Source: Rhodoferax sp. (lineage in GTDB: Bacteria > Pseudomonadota > Gammaproteobacteria > Burkholderiales > Burkholderiaceae_C). Taken from it: DNA of 64,000 nt. This document shows positions 8,401-16,437 of the stretch, piece after piece. Position 1 is the stretch's first letter. Each line of letters opens with the position of its first letter. The position numbers were made by a program, and so were the translations under genes. The stretch is from assembly GCF_018063565.1 (NCBI RefSeq), contig NZ_JAGPBB010000002.1, positions 62,001 to 126,000 of the forward strand. The letters are read 5' to 3'. The notes beneath the pieces were generated by a model. It saw only the letters and a program-made list of their open reading frames with translations, was not told the DNA's origin and did no database searches.

Positions 8401-10155
8401 GCTGACCAGCGCTGTCACATCATTGGTGACGGTACAGGTATTGAAGACGTAGTTGCTGCCCCACCCGTTCGGGCAGGCATTACCGGCCACCGCAGTGGGC
8501 CCGGTGGTGAGGTGGGTACACCCGGCACCTGAACAGGAAGCCACAGGTGTGTTGGCGGTGTTGGTATTGCAGGTGACATGGATGTAGTCGGGTGCACTAC
8601 CGGTGGCGGCATTGCAGGACGACACGACGTTGGGGCCGGTGGTTTGGGTTGTACAGCCTGTCAGACCGGAACAACTTGCAACCGGGGTCGTTGTCTCTGT
8701 GGCTGGGTTGTACCACTTGCTTTGCGAGGTCGACTTGGTGATCGTGGTGGTTTCCAGCTTGTACTGTGACGTTGCAAGGGTGGTATTCCAGGTGCGGCGC
8801 GACAGCTGCGAGGTGCGCCTTTCTATACGCGTTGCGTTGTTGACCGGCGCGGTGGTGACGGTTTTTTGCCATTGCTTGGACGTCTTGCGGACCACCCGCG
8901 TGAATTTTCCGGTCACGTTTCTTGCGCAAGCCTCATAGTTGTAGTGTGTTGTGGTCGAGCTGGTTTGCGTATAGCCGACGGTGCTGGTGACGCCGTCAAA
9001 CACCCCTCGGGGAGCGATGCCGCTATCGTCGGTCAACGGACTGTCCTGCTGACCGACCCAGGCATTGCCGGCAATATTGGTGGGGCCGCCCCCATTGCCT
9101 GTTTTCTCTGCCTCCGTATTCCAGTAACCATCGGTGGTCAGGATGGTGAAATTGGGCTGACAGGAATACTGTACCGGGTCTTCAGCCATACCCTGGTTGA
9201 TGCCGTCGGTTTTGCCAGCGTAGTGTCGGCCAACACGTGCCAGTGCTTCGCGGGTAGGCGAACTGCCTGCCGGATACTGGCCATAAAGTTTTGAAAACCA
9301 GCGCACTTTCTGAGCCGCGTCAAAGTCGCCAATCTTCTCGTAGCGCGGACTCTGCACTGAGGTGCTGGGTGTGATGCTGGTGCCGGTACCCACAATGGTT
9401 GGGTTTCCGTTCAGAAATCCAACCCGGTAATTGTCATTGAGGGGTGAGAAAGCCAGTCCGATGGCGCTCTTGGCCAGCGCCATGCGGGTTCGATAGTAGG
9501 TGTACCAGATGGCGAAATTCTCACGTTCGGCCACTGAAACCAGTTTGCGGGTCCACGTGCCGCCAGTGGTCCCAACATTGCCCGTAGTATTGGCTGCCAT
9601 CGTATCGGCTGCGATGCAGGGGCCACTGTTGTAAGTCAGGCTCGCAGTGCCGGTGTAAACATAATAATAGGCAGCCTGCGGCGTATCGGCCACGGTCAGA
9701 ACAACGGAGCGCACCGTGTTTGCATCGTGCGCCTGAAAATTGGTCGACAAATTGACCGTGGTGGTGGCATCCACGTAATAGTTATAAGGTGCGGCGGTAA
9801 AACTCGGGATCGGCAGCAGTGAATTGGCCGCGTCCTTGGGCAGTTTGTAAACCTGCGCCGGGTTGAAATAAAGGGAGTTGCATTGACTGCTCTTGTAACC
9901 AATCGACTGCTTGGCACCTTCAACCTCCATCTGATCGGGCATGTGCGTCCACGACATCGAATTCGAGGTATCCATCAGCAACATGATGTTGGGTTTGACC
10001 CCCGCACCAATACCACCCAGCAGCGGAATATTGGAAATATCGGTCGTCGCTGCGGTCACAGACAAAGCGGCACATAGCGAGACAGGTAGCAGCAGCTTCT
10101 TGGACAGCCGGCTGGTTGTTGTTGCACTGGGTGCGTTTTCACGAAATGGTTTCAT
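5425..10155 (-). CDS. pilY1: Type IV pilus tip-associated adhesin/biogenesis protein PilY1
   Basis: A 1576-residue exported protein. An N-terminal signal peptide (about residues 1-36) is followed by a von Willebrand A-like domain with a MIDAS-type motif D62-T-S-N-S66. Residues about 494-770 form a Cys- and Thr-rich module with recurring VASCSG..GC and TTGP units. The C-terminal third is the PilY1 beta-propeller, recognised by NSKPQYVAAPYRQF, MIYVGANDGMLHAFHA and ILVGGLNAGGKAFYALDIT. PilY1 acts at the pilus tip in assembly, surface adhesion and mechanosensing. It is the last gene of the minor-pilin operon, 12 bases after pilX, with a terminator downstream. It is longer than the roughly 1160 residues of the Pseudomonas protein, largely because of the Cys-rich module. 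Confidence 0.93.
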   Translation of the reverse strand: MKPFRENAPSATTTSRLSKKLLLPVSLCAALSVTAATTDISNIPLLGGIGAGVKPNIMLLMDTSNSMSWTHMPDQMEVEGAKQSIGYKSSQCNSLYFNPAQVYKLPKDAANSLLPIPSFTAAPYNYYVDATTTVNLSTNFQAHDANTVRSVVLTVADTPQAAYYYVYTGTASLTYNSGPCIAADTMAANTTGNVGTTGGTWTRKLVSVAERENFAIWYTYYRTRMALAKSAIGLAFSPLNDNYRVGFLNGNPTIVGTGTSITPSTSVQSPRYEKIGDFDAAQKVRWFSKLYGQYPAGSSPTREALARVGRHYAGKTDGINQGMAEDPVQYSCQPNFTILTTDGYWNTEAEKTGNGGGPTNIAGNAWVGQQDSPLTDDSGIAPRGVFDGVTSTVGYTQTSSTTTHYNYEACARNVTGKFTRVVRKTSKQWQKTVTTAPVNNATRIERRTSQLSRRTWNTTLATSQYKLETTTITKSTSQSKWYNPATETTTPVASCSGLTGCTTQTTGPNVVSSCNAATGSAPDYIHVTCNTNTANTPVASCSGAGCTHLTTGPTAVAGNACPNGWGSNYVFNTCTVTNDVTALVSSCSGTVYSASGNQTCSSVNDSGWGTVASCSSSGGAYVGSPPTKTDCQTISYCIPDSTNNNCSATAVTTVGGSCTPSGNTTCTLITTAGPTPVDPATCVNDPTPSAGNGWIGTTCANQDSAAVVDAACAPIPATAPNWMATLCTGTVSVAGVKAKKTDTTLTTRTYLDGTVTGPTTAVNSSYTTACIDSATAPALPADVTVNHAPVVVASTFSTGSSNSLADVAQYYYKNDLRPALINDVRASGTSWGADRANWQHMTTFVVGLGVSGTLNYQEDYATAITGDFSKVRLGTLGWPRWPEPSLDYATYAQLYNDPRSIDDFWHTAVNGRGKYFSANNPDSVVSGIRGALAAIDASVAAGTSVAISDLAGFTVGGLSFASTYVSGRWTGDLQAREAATSTVAWSARTLLNGQVQNACDDRNIYVRDTSATNSLGEFTWNTTKCATAAVSNQLSTARKALFAATGLTQYMDMSLGQVGQATGESLVNYIRGQRQFEGFAPGISGKLYRQRDAVLGDIINSKPQYVAAPYRQFTDAGYAAFKSTWSARKPMIYVGANDGMLHAFHAPTASAPAADQALAGKEAWAYVPSAVIPKLTQLADNNYSANHRFFVDGTPVVGDVKNASGWRTILVGGLNAGGKAFYALDITNPLQPKSLWEFDASSCGACDVGLSFGKPVIGKLKNGTWVVLLTSGYNNATGKGLLFVLDAVSGALIRSIDTGVGTAANPSGLAQVSAWVDFPGINDTIQRAYGGDLFGNIWRFDINDLIAPAGYEAKLMATAKDASAVVQPITTAPEIGTWNKLPYVFVGTGQLLGDSDLSNTQRQSVYAIVDDLTSAATISNLRTTLKPYITKSDFTLECSATPAVCSANNAKGWMVDLMVSKERVNLPLTLVGTTMVIVTNEPKAGVCTAGSNTRVYYAKGDNGQTAAPGRILSSNGIVGVTYVREIVADGSGYGGTKTKFKGATTDVTGANGADVEPPLTPPPSGTNRISWRELFF

Positions 10156-10167
10156 GGCGGTTGCCCT

Positions 10168-10722
10168 TTAATATATCGTGGCCTGTGTAAAGCTGACGGT
10201 GTTGCGCGGCCCGTCCACCCGAACGGTCACACGAAACAGCGCAATCAAAGACTCATTAAAAACGTTACCTTCGCCCCCGAGCTGCTTGGAGCCGTTGCCG
10301 CTGACACTGGTGGGTGAAACACATTCCTGGTTGGCCACATCGGTCGCTCCGGCCAATGAGCACATGCGATGAATGACATAACGTACCCGATTGCCAGTCC
10401 CGTCATTGGCTGTCGACTCCAGAGAGTTGGCATCCCAATCAAAGGTCTCAGGGTCAAAAGCCAAATCCCAGGTAGGAGAATACCCCTGAGCGGCGACTGC
10501 TGCAAGCAGCGTTGCCGGGGCCTGCGCCCGCAGCCAGGTCCTGGCCGCTTCCACACCCTGATCACTGACGGATGTCGCATTTTGCTTGAACCCCAAATTG
10601 CCGACAATACCCAAGCTCGCATTGGAGTTGCGCAAAATACCCACGGTGGTGGTCATCATGACCACAAGCACCAGCAGAACCACAATGAGCGAAACGCCTT
10701 TTTGAAGATTTGGCGTTTTCAC
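10168..10722 (-). CDS. pilX: Minor pilin PilX
   Basis: A 184-residue type IV minor pilin of the PilX class. The GTG at 10722 overlaps the pilW stop as GTGA and follows a G-rich ribosome-binding site; an ATG five codons upstream (10737) is the alternative. The leader MKTPNLQKG ends in Gly before VSLIVVLLVLVVMMTTTVG. The usual Glu at position +5 of the mature pilin is absent, a feature seen in PilX/GspK-type tip pilins. It should be cleaved by PilD and join the PilV-W-X-E complex that primes pilus assembly and carries PilY1. Confidence 0.88.
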   Translation of the reverse strand: MKTPNLQKGVSLIVVLLVLVVMMTTTVGILRNSNASLGIVGNLGFKQNATSVSDQGVEAARTWLRAQAPATLLAAVAAQGYSPTWDLAFDPETFDWDANSLESTANDGTGNRVRYVIHRMCSLAGATDVANQECVSPTSVSGNGSKQLGGEGNVFNESLIALFRVTVRVDGPRNTVSFTQATIY

Positions 10723-11852
10723 AGCGCTTGCCCCCATAGTACGTTGCGCATCGGAATCACGCCCTCGTAAACCATATGGCGGTAGGCTCGCCAATTGTTC
10801 GCGCCCAAAGGGTTTGAGTCGGCACCGCCCGGTGAATTGGATATGTCTGCCATCACAAACTGCCCACCGGACCACGTCGGATTGGGGGCCCTGAATGGCA
10901 AGGCTTCATAGTTGCGACTGCGTGCCAGCAGTCCGTACCTTACCGCCAGCAACCGACTCCAGTCGGGCACCGCTGGGGCGGCATTGAGCCATTCATTGGC
11001 GGCGATCTGTCCATTGCCATCGGCATCGTAGCCGTACTGTGCTTGCAGATTGACAATGCCCTCCGCAACCTCTACCGCGGCGGAAGCAACGCCATTGGTT
11101 GGAAACCGGTTGGTTCTTTGCAACACCGGTCTTAGCGGTGACGCACCACCGATACGCCAACTGTTGGCTTGTGGCGCCGGCCCTAAATTGAAGGCCTGGT
11201 CAAATTCGTTGACTCCAGTGCCGGCAGCATCATTCATCGTGGCGTTAGTGAGCACTCCAACCGCGTTGTAGGCGCTTTGATAGGCGCCAGTGGCGTGCCA
11301 GAAGCTGCGCGGGTCGCCCACCAATGCCGTCGTTGCAGCGGTAATTTCAACCAGTTGGCAGGTGTTGGCTACCACCGAATTCGACAGTACGACATGGTCG
11401 CCCGCCATAAACCCTGCCCGGTTGATCAGCGTCTTGGTGGTGGCGGTTGATCCAACCACCCACTCTCTGGTCGAACGGTGTCCAGAGGAGCCATAGATCA
11501 CATTGATCTGGTCTGAAGCCCCGGCTGCCCCATTGATGATTTCTACCGGCATCAGGTTAAAGGTGAAAACGGCGCCAAAGAAGGCGCTGGTCAAACAGCC
11601 AGTACGCAACTCGGTCGGCGAACTGGCGGGGCCGAAGCCATGTGCCGCCTGCCGCAAATCGTGTTCCAAAGAGACTGCCGCTAGCGTTCCAACCATTTGG
11701 GCGTCATTTTTGGCGCTGCCGGTGCGTTGCCGGCCGTCCCAGGTGCCATAGATCTGGAATACTGCCAGCAAGATCACCAGCCCGATGGCCAGGCCCACCA
11801 TCAGCTCAATGAGGGTGACGCCACGGTGACGTTGAAGGTTCGAGCTGCGCAT
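10719..11852 (-). CDS. pilW: Minor pilin PilW
   Basis: A 377-residue prepilin. Leader MRSSNLQRHRG precedes the class III cleavage site G|VTLIELMVGLAIG with Glu at +5. The large C-terminal part is typical of PilW. I chose the ATG at 11852, four bases after the pilV stop; a GTG at 11873 would overlap pilV and lengthen the leader by seven residues. PilW is a membrane-anchored component of the tip-priming minor pilin complex. The pilX start overlaps its stop. Confidence 0.9.
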   Translation of the reverse strand: MRSSNLQRHRGVTLIELMVGLAIGLVILLAVFQIYGTWDGRQRTGSAKNDAQMVGTLAAVSLEHDLRQAAHGFGPASSPTELRTGCLTSAFFGAVFTFNLMPVEIINGAAGASDQINVIYGSSGHRSTREWVVGSTATTKTLINRAGFMAGDHVVLSNSVVANTCQLVEITAATTALVGDPRSFWHATGAYQSAYNAVGVLTNATMNDAAGTGVNEFDQAFNLGPAPQANSWRIGGASPLRPVLQRTNRFPTNGVASAAVEVAEGIVNLQAQYGYDADGNGQIAANEWLNAAPAVPDWSRLLAVRYGLLARSRNYEALPFRAPNPTWSGGQFVMADISNSPGGADSNPLGANNWRAYRHMVYEGVIPMRNVLWGQAL

Positions 11853-11856
11853 AGAG

Positions 11857-12378
11857 TCAGTTGATATAGGCACGCATCACATGTTGCCGCGCCACTTCGT
11901 CGTTGCCTGAGCGCCAGCAGACGCGAACTGTCACTTCGTTGTTATTGGCTGCATTGAAGATAATCTGCTGCATCGAAGCGCTTGAGCCGGGCAGTCGAGT
12001 CGCCGGGTCTGCGATCACTGCAGGCGGCGTGATGGATCCGTTGCGAATTTTGTTCACCCAGGTAGTGACCATCGCATTGGCGGACACGGCGCCGTTAAAG
12101 TTGCAGTTGGCCCCACCTGGCAAATGCTGGAACGTCAGCAACGAGGCGCTGGTGGCAGCAGGTGACGAGCGATCCACATTCAGCCACATGGTGTCAATCA
12201 TTTCAGACGCGTGTTTGGTGGCCTCGGTACGGTACTGAATGTCGGACTGTGTCACCACACTTTTGCCAGAAACACCGACCAGACCCATCAACCCGACAAT
12301 GAACAGCAAGGCAGCGACCATCACTTCGATCAGTACTGAGCCTTTCTGCTGGCCCCTGATAGCGTGAATACTCGGCAT
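11857..12378 (-). CDS. pilV: Minor pilin PilV
   Basis: A 173-residue prepilin with leader MPSIHAIRGQQKG and cleavage site before SVLIEVMVAALLFIVGLMG, Glu at +5. The ATG at 12378-12376 overlaps the TGA of fimT (12380-12378), so the genes look translationally coupled; a much longer upstream frame is not supported. PilV normally pairs with the other minor pilins at the pilus tip. A pair of Cys near the C-terminus (VRVCWRS and the earlier GGANCNF) could form the usual pilin disulfide. Confidence 0.9.
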   Translation of the reverse strand: MPSIHAIRGQQKGSVLIEVMVAALLFIVGLMGLVGVSGKSVVTQSDIQYRTEATKHASEMIDTMWLNVDRSSPAATSASLLTFQHLPGGANCNFNGAVSANAMVTTWVNKIRNGSITPPAVIADPATRLPGSSASMQQIIFNAANNNEVTVRVCWRSGNDEVARQHVMRAYIN

Positions 12379-12968
12379 CAACAACTCCGTGCGTCGGTCG
12401 CTGGGCGTCCAGGTTCGCACAGGCGACTCTGCCCGCCAACACTCACCAGCACATTGATGCAGCGTACGCCATGGCCAAGATCGCAAGTGGTATTCAAGGT
12501 CTGGTGGGTGAACGAAATGACCGCAGCCGCTGCCGCGGTGGTGCCACCAAGTCCGTTGAAGACCCAACGGTTCATGCCGCCGGCATTGACCACCACGGCA
12601 TCTCCGCCCCCTTCAGTCCCCAATCGGGAGTCGAGCAGGGTGTAGGTGGGCGGCACGGTGATGGGTGTGTTCGGGACACGAATCGCCCAGTTTTTGCCCA
12701 GGCCTGAGAGCGTCAGGCCGTTCACGTTGGCGACGGTCGGGATGTCGGTTGTCAGCACAAACTCCACCGGCAAATTGGTACGAATCGCCTCAGCGCGCGC
12801 CTTCTGTATACCGCCATACACGCTGGTGGCAGCATCTCGCACGCGCGCACTCGCCAGATAGGTGACAAAACTGGGTGCACCCAAGCCGAGCAGCAACGCC
12901 AGGATGGTGATGGTCACCATCAGTTCGACCAGAGTAAAACCGCGTGAGCGAGAACTTTCCGTCAGCAC
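12378..12968 (-). CDS. fimT: Minor pilin FimT/FimU (GspH family)
   Basis: A 196-residue pseudopilin. Leader MLTESSRSRG, then FTLVELMVTITILALLLGLG with Glu at +5, then the GspH/FimT pattern APSFVTYLASARVRDAATSVYGGIQKARAEAIRTN. It starts at a GTG (12968) that overlaps the last codons of pilE. FimT/FimU proteins belong to the minor pilin initiation complex and, in several bacteria, FimT binds DNA during natural transformation. The C-terminus here has three Cys and ends DARSC. Confidence 0.88.
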   Translation of the reverse strand: MLTESSRSRGFTLVELMVTITILALLLGLGAPSFVTYLASARVRDAATSVYGGIQKARAEAIRTNLPVEFVLTTDIPTVANVNGLTLSGLGKNWAIRVPNTPITVPPTYTLLDSRLGTEGGGDAVVVNAGGMNRWVFNGLGGTTAAAAAVISFTHQTLNTTCDLGHGVRCINVLVSVGGQSRLCEPGRPATDARSC

Positions 12969-13480
12969 GTTCCGTCTTTCTTGACAATCCAGCAGTTGTT
13001 GGGTGCCGGCAGCGCCCAGCCTGCAGGCACACTCACCGTTGATCTTGTCACCGCGCCACCAGCCAATGCGAGCCGGAAGGTAAAGCCGGTCATGGCGGCC
13101 TTACCGGTCGCGTTGACCTGGTATGTGTTGGCCGCCAATGCAGCACATGCAAAATCAAAATTGGTGGTGCTCGCCGGGACGGGTGCCAGTGTTCCTGCGG
13201 CGCAGGCACCAACGTAGGTTCTTTGATCCTGAAAATACTGTTCAAGCCTGGCTTGCATGTCCCCCAGCGGCGTGATCGCTTCGACAATCCTGCCACGCTG
13301 ACCATACTCGGTGTAAGCCGGTACTGCAATCGCCGCCAGGATGGCAACGATGGCCACGACGATCATCACTTCGATCAGGGTAAAACCACGCGTCATGGCA
13401 GCACCACGGGCCTGCGGCGATTTCAGCACCGCATTCCAATGCAGAGCGAGGCTGATTTGGCTGTTTTGGCGGTTGCGCAT
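12962..13480 (-). CDS. pilE: Type IV minor pilin PilE
   Basis: A 172-residue prepilin with the class III motif RG|FTLIEVMIVVAIVAILAAIAVPAY and Glu at +5. The ATG at 13480 has a good ribosome-binding site (GAGGG, six bases upstream) but implies a 32-residue leader; an internal ATG at 13396 would give the very short leader MTRG with a poor binding site. A Cys pair near the C-terminus (NNCWIVKKDGTC) matches the PilE disulfide loop. It is the first gene of the operon, whereas pilE is last in the Pseudomonas fimU-pilVWXY1Y2E order. Confidence 0.9.
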   Translation of the reverse strand: MRNRQNSQISLALHWNAVLKSPQARGAAMTRGFTLIEVMIVVAIVAILAAIAVPAYTEYGQRGRIVEAITPLGDMQARLEQYFQDQRTYVGACAAGTLAPVPASTTNFDFACAALAANTYQVNATGKAAMTGFTFRLALAGGAVTRSTVSVPAGWALPAPNNCWIVKKDGTC

Positions 13481-13503
13481 GGAGACCCTCGATCAAAATT
13501 CAG

Positions 13504-13532
13504 ATAGTACGATTTTACGAAGTCCATTACAA
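13504..13532 (-). promoter_or_regulatory. Candidate sigma-70 promoter of the pilE-pilY1 operon
   Basis: On the minus strand, TTGTAA (13532-13527) and TACTAT (13509-13504) are separated by exactly 17 bases, about 25 bases before the pilE ATG. The match is fair, not perfect; it would give a short leader containing the GAGGG ribosome-binding site. Confidence 0.4.
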
Positions 13533-13678
13533 CAGAGTCGGCTGACGCTGAGGGGCGCGCAAGCCTAGCCTGACCGCAATACTGAAGCTGGTGGGTTGCC
13601 CTGCGCGTGACAACGCAGTGAAATCAGTCGTGTTTGGGAACTTGGCCAGCGAAATTCGATGCTAGAATCTGCGCTTTC

Positions 13679-13755
13679 GCGGCTGTAGCTCAGCTGGATA
13701 GAGTACTTGGCTACGAACCAAGGGGTCGTGGGTTCGATTCCTGCCAGCCGCACCA
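13679..13755 (+). tRNA. tRNA-Arg (ACG)
   Basis: A 77-base cloverleaf with encoded CCA: acceptor GCGGCTG/CAGCCGC, D arm GCTC..GAGT, anticodon stem TTGG/CCAA around loop CTACGAA (anticodon ACG), T arm GTGGG-TTCGATT-CCTGC. It is single and followed by a strong terminator. Confidence 0.96.
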
Positions 13756-13764
13756 AAATAGTTG

Positions 13765-13800
13765 AAGGGTTACAGATTTCGGTCTGTAACCCTTTCGCTT
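13765..13800 (+). terminator. Terminator after tRNA-Arg
   Basis: Perfect 12-bp inverted repeat AAGGGTTACAGA (13765-13776) and TCTGTAACCCTT (13783-13794), with T-rich sequence after it (TTTCGCTTTT). It lies between the tRNA and the convergent spoT stop and may serve both directions. Confidence 0.88.
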
Positions 13801-13819
13801 TTCTGCCGTGGGTTGCGCT

Positions 13820-16096
13820 TCAAAGGTTGTTTTGTGCAGCGTTTTTGGACCGTTGCACTTTGATCACGGCAGCTGCTCTGCGCAGATTCTTGAACACCAG
13901 ATCAAGTTGGCTGATGTCCCGCACCGCGATGACAAAGCGAATGTCCATTGCGCCTTGTGGAGACTCGTCGGCCAGGTCCACATGGGTAATGTCGGCTTCG
14001 GCTGCCGCCAATGCGCCTGCGACGCGTGCTAGCACACCCTTACCATTGTTCACAGTCACGACAATGCCGGTTTCAAAGGTCCTGACCGGTTCATCCGACC
14101 ACTCGACGGCGATGAACCGTTCGCTGTCCTTGTACTGGAGCTTTTTCGCAACCAGACAATCCGCCGCATGGATGGTCAATCCCTCGCCGCGTCCGAGATA
14201 GCCCACGATGGTGTCGCCGGGAATCGGCCGGCAACAGGATGCAAACCTGACCGAGGTGCTTTCACTGCCATCAATGCAGACGCCGCCCTGCGCCACGTTC
14301 TCGGTGGCTGAAAAGCGCTCGCGCGTGATCAACAAGGTATCGGTTTTTTGACCGGCGTCGGTCAGCAGTTTGGCCAGACGCTTGGCAACAATGCTGGCAA
14401 TGCGTTTCCCCAGGCCAATATCGGTGAGCAGTTCGGAGCGTGTTTTGTTGCCGCTGAAGCGCAGCAACTTGTCCCAAATGGCATGGTTGGTGTTGTTGTC
14501 CTCGGGCAAGCTTTCCAGGCCTTCGGCGCGTAGCGCCTGGGTCAGCATTTTTTCGCCCAGATTTTCCGACTCGGTTTGCGCCAGGGTTTTGAGGTGTTGG
14601 CGTATCTTGGATCGGGCGCGAGCGGTGCGCACGAAACCCAGCCAAACCGGGTTGGGCCTGGAGTCGGGGGACGTCACGATCTCGATCACATCACCATTCT
14701 TGACTTCGGTGCGCAATGGAACCACTTCGCCGTTGACCTTGGCGGACACGGCCCGATCACCCACATTGCTATGAATGGCGTAAGCAAAATCGACAATCGT
14801 CGCACCGCGTGGCATGGCCATAATCTGGCTCTTGGGTGTAAAAACATACACCGCATCGGGAAACAGGTCCACCTTGACGTGGTCCCAGAACTCCGCCGCG
14901 TCACGGGTTTCGTCCTGTATATCGAGCAGGGACTGAAGCCACTTTGAGCCCATGCGATCACTGCGACTGATGTCGTTTTGGTCGGCTTCCTTGTACAGCC
15001 AGTGTGCCGCGACACCTGACTCCGCCACCAGATGCATGGCTTCGGTGCGAACCTGAAACTCCACGTTGACGCCAGCCGGACCCACCAGTGTGGTGTGCAG
15101 TGACTGGTAGCCGTTGATCTTGCTGATGGCGATATGGTCTTTGAACTTGCCAGGTACCGGTTTGTAAAGCTGGTGCAGCAAACCAAGAGCGGTGTAGCAG
15201 TCTATGATGTTGGGCACGATGACTCTGAAACCGTAAATGTCGGTAACCTGAGCAAAACTCAGGTTCTTTTCGGACATCTTGTTGTAAATCGAGTACAGGG
15301 TTTTTTCGCGCCCGTCGATCTTTACCGTCATGCCATGGCCCAGGAACACGCTCTCCAGATCGGATTTCACCTTCTGGATCAGGTCCCGCCGGCGCCCCCT
15401 GGCTCGCGTCACGGCCTTGGCCAATACCCCGTACCGCCATGGCCGCAAATGGCGCAAGGACAAGTCCTGCAACTCACGGTAAGTCTGGTTGAGACCCAAT
15501 CGATGGGCGATCGGCGCATAAATTTCCAGTGTTTCCGAAGCGATTCGGGCCCACTTTTCGCGCGGTGTGTTCGACAGGGTCCGCATGTTGTGGCTGCGGT
15601 CGGCCAACTTGATCAGAATGACGCGTACATCGCGCGCCATGGCCAACAGCATTTTGCGAAAGGACTCGGCCTGGTTTTCTTCGCGGGTATTGAAGTGCAG
15701 TTTTTCCAGCTTGGTCAAACCGTCGACCAGGTCGGCCACTTGTGAGCCGAAGCGCTCGATCAAATCGGTCTTGGTGATGCCGCAGTCTTCCATGGCATCG
15801 TGCAACAGGGCGGCCATCAGGGCCTGGGCATCGAGTTTCCAGTCGGCGCATTGCGCAGCAACCGCAATCGGATGCGTGATATAGGGTTCGCCACTGTGCC
15901 TGAGTTGTCCCAGGTGTGCCTCGTCGGCAAATCGGTAGGCCTGGCGCACACTTTGCAGGTCGGTGGCGCTGAGGTAGTCGAGCTTGCTGGTCAGGCCAGC
16001 GAAGCTGGCAGCCACTGCGTTGGCGCTTGCCGATCCCACCCCGCCCAGCGCCAACGGCTTGGGTTTCTTGGGGTCGGGTGGGGGCACGTCACTCAT
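13820..16096 (-). CDS. spoT: Bifunctional (p)ppGpp synthetase/hydrolase SpoT/Rel
   Basis: A 758-residue RelA/SpoT homologue controlling the stringent response. Domains in order: HD hydrolase with HPIAVAAQCADW and ALLHDAMEDCG; synthetase with TDIYGFRVIVPN, FKDHIAISKINGYQSLHT and VEFQVRTEAMH; TGS domain (VYVFTPKSQIMAMPRGATIVDFAYAIH); and a C-terminal ACT domain (FETGIVVTVNNGKGVLARVAGALAAAEADITHVD). Both enzymatic halves look intact. I start at the ATG at 16096 (MSDVPPPDPKK), with GGGG upstream; the longer frame to 16153 runs into the rpoZ terminator hairpin. The gmk-rpoZ-spoT order is typical for the group. Confidence 0.94.
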   Translation of the reverse strand: MSDVPPPDPKKPKPLALGGVGSASANAVAASFAGLTSKLDYLSATDLQSVRQAYRFADEAHLGQLRHSGEPYITHPIAVAAQCADWKLDAQALMAALLHDAMEDCGITKTDLIERFGSQVADLVDGLTKLEKLHFNTREENQAESFRKMLLAMARDVRVILIKLADRSHNMRTLSNTPREKWARIASETLEIYAPIAHRLGLNQTYRELQDLSLRHLRPWRYGVLAKAVTRARGRRRDLIQKVKSDLESVFLGHGMTVKIDGREKTLYSIYNKMSEKNLSFAQVTDIYGFRVIVPNIIDCYTALGLLHQLYKPVPGKFKDHIAISKINGYQSLHTTLVGPAGVNVEFQVRTEAMHLVAESGVAAHWLYKEADQNDISRSDRMGSKWLQSLLDIQDETRDAAEFWDHVKVDLFPDAVYVFTPKSQIMAMPRGATIVDFAYAIHSNVGDRAVSAKVNGEVVPLRTEVKNGDVIEIVTSPDSRPNPVWLGFVRTARARSKIRQHLKTLAQTESENLGEKMLTQALRAEGLESLPEDNNTNHAIWDKLLRFSGNKTRSELLTDIGLGKRIASIVAKRLAKLLTDAGQKTDTLLITRERFSATENVAQGGVCIDGSESTSVRFASCCRPIPGDTIVGYLGRGEGLTIHAADCLVAKKLQYKDSERFIAVEWSDEPVRTFETGIVVTVNNGKGVLARVAGALAAAEADITHVDLADESPQGAMDIRFVIAVRDISQLDLVFKNLRRAAAVIKVQRSKNAAQNNL

Positions 16097-16141
16097 GCCC
16101 CAAATATAGCGTACCAGACCTCTGGCGGACCACAAAAAGAA

Positions 16142-16163
16142 AAAGCACCGCAAGCGGTGCTTT
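16142..16163 (-). terminator. Terminator between rpoZ and spoT
   Basis: Inverted repeat AAAGCACCG (16142-16150) and CGGTGCTTT (16155-16163) with loop CAAG; on the minus strand it is followed by TTTTCTTTTT. It lies 30 bases after the rpoZ stop and suggests that spoT is partly uncoupled from gmk-rpoZ or relies on read-through. Confidence 0.8.
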
Positions 16164-16192
16164 CAAGCGCCCGGTTGGATCGAAGCAGCCGC

Positions 16193-16396
16193 TTAAAGTG
16201 GAACTTTCTTGAGCATTTCAATGCCCACCTTGCCGGCGGCGATTTCGCGCAATGCGGTTACACCGGGTTTGTTTTTACTTTCAACTTTGGCGGAATGGCC
16301 ATGACTGAGCATTCTGGCGCGGTAAGACGCCGCCAATACCAGCTGAAAACGATTAGGAATCTGCTGCAGGCAGTCTTCAACGGTGATACGGGCCAT
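16193..16396 (-). CDS. rpoZ: RNA polymerase omega subunit
   Basis: A 67-residue omega subunit that helps assembly and ppGpp response of RNA polymerase. The start [20 protein letters not shown] and the motif AASYRARML are characteristic. The ATG at 16396 was chosen over a frame opening 14 codons upstream. It lies between gmk and spoT, and a terminator follows. Confidence 0.95.
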   Translation of the reverse strand: MARITVEDCLQQIPNRFQLVLAASYRARMLSHGHSAKVESKNKPGVTALREIAAGKVGIEMLKKVPL

Positions 16397-16437
16397 GAAA
16401 TCTCCAAAACAAAACGCTGGGGTAAGAGGACAGGGCA

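Noticed and set aside
7845..8676. CRISPR-like repeated bases
   Set aside because: Repeats are degenerate codons for the Cys/Thr-rich units of PilY1, not identical repeats with spacers.
13565..13756. Minus-strand 63-codon frame beginning MVRLAGIEPTTPWFVAKYS
   Set aside because: It is the antisense of tRNA-Arg; this is a familiar spurious product from such tRNA genes.
16096..16153. Longer N-terminus for SpoT
   Set aside because: The extra codons run into the terminator hairpin after rpoZ and are not typical of the family.
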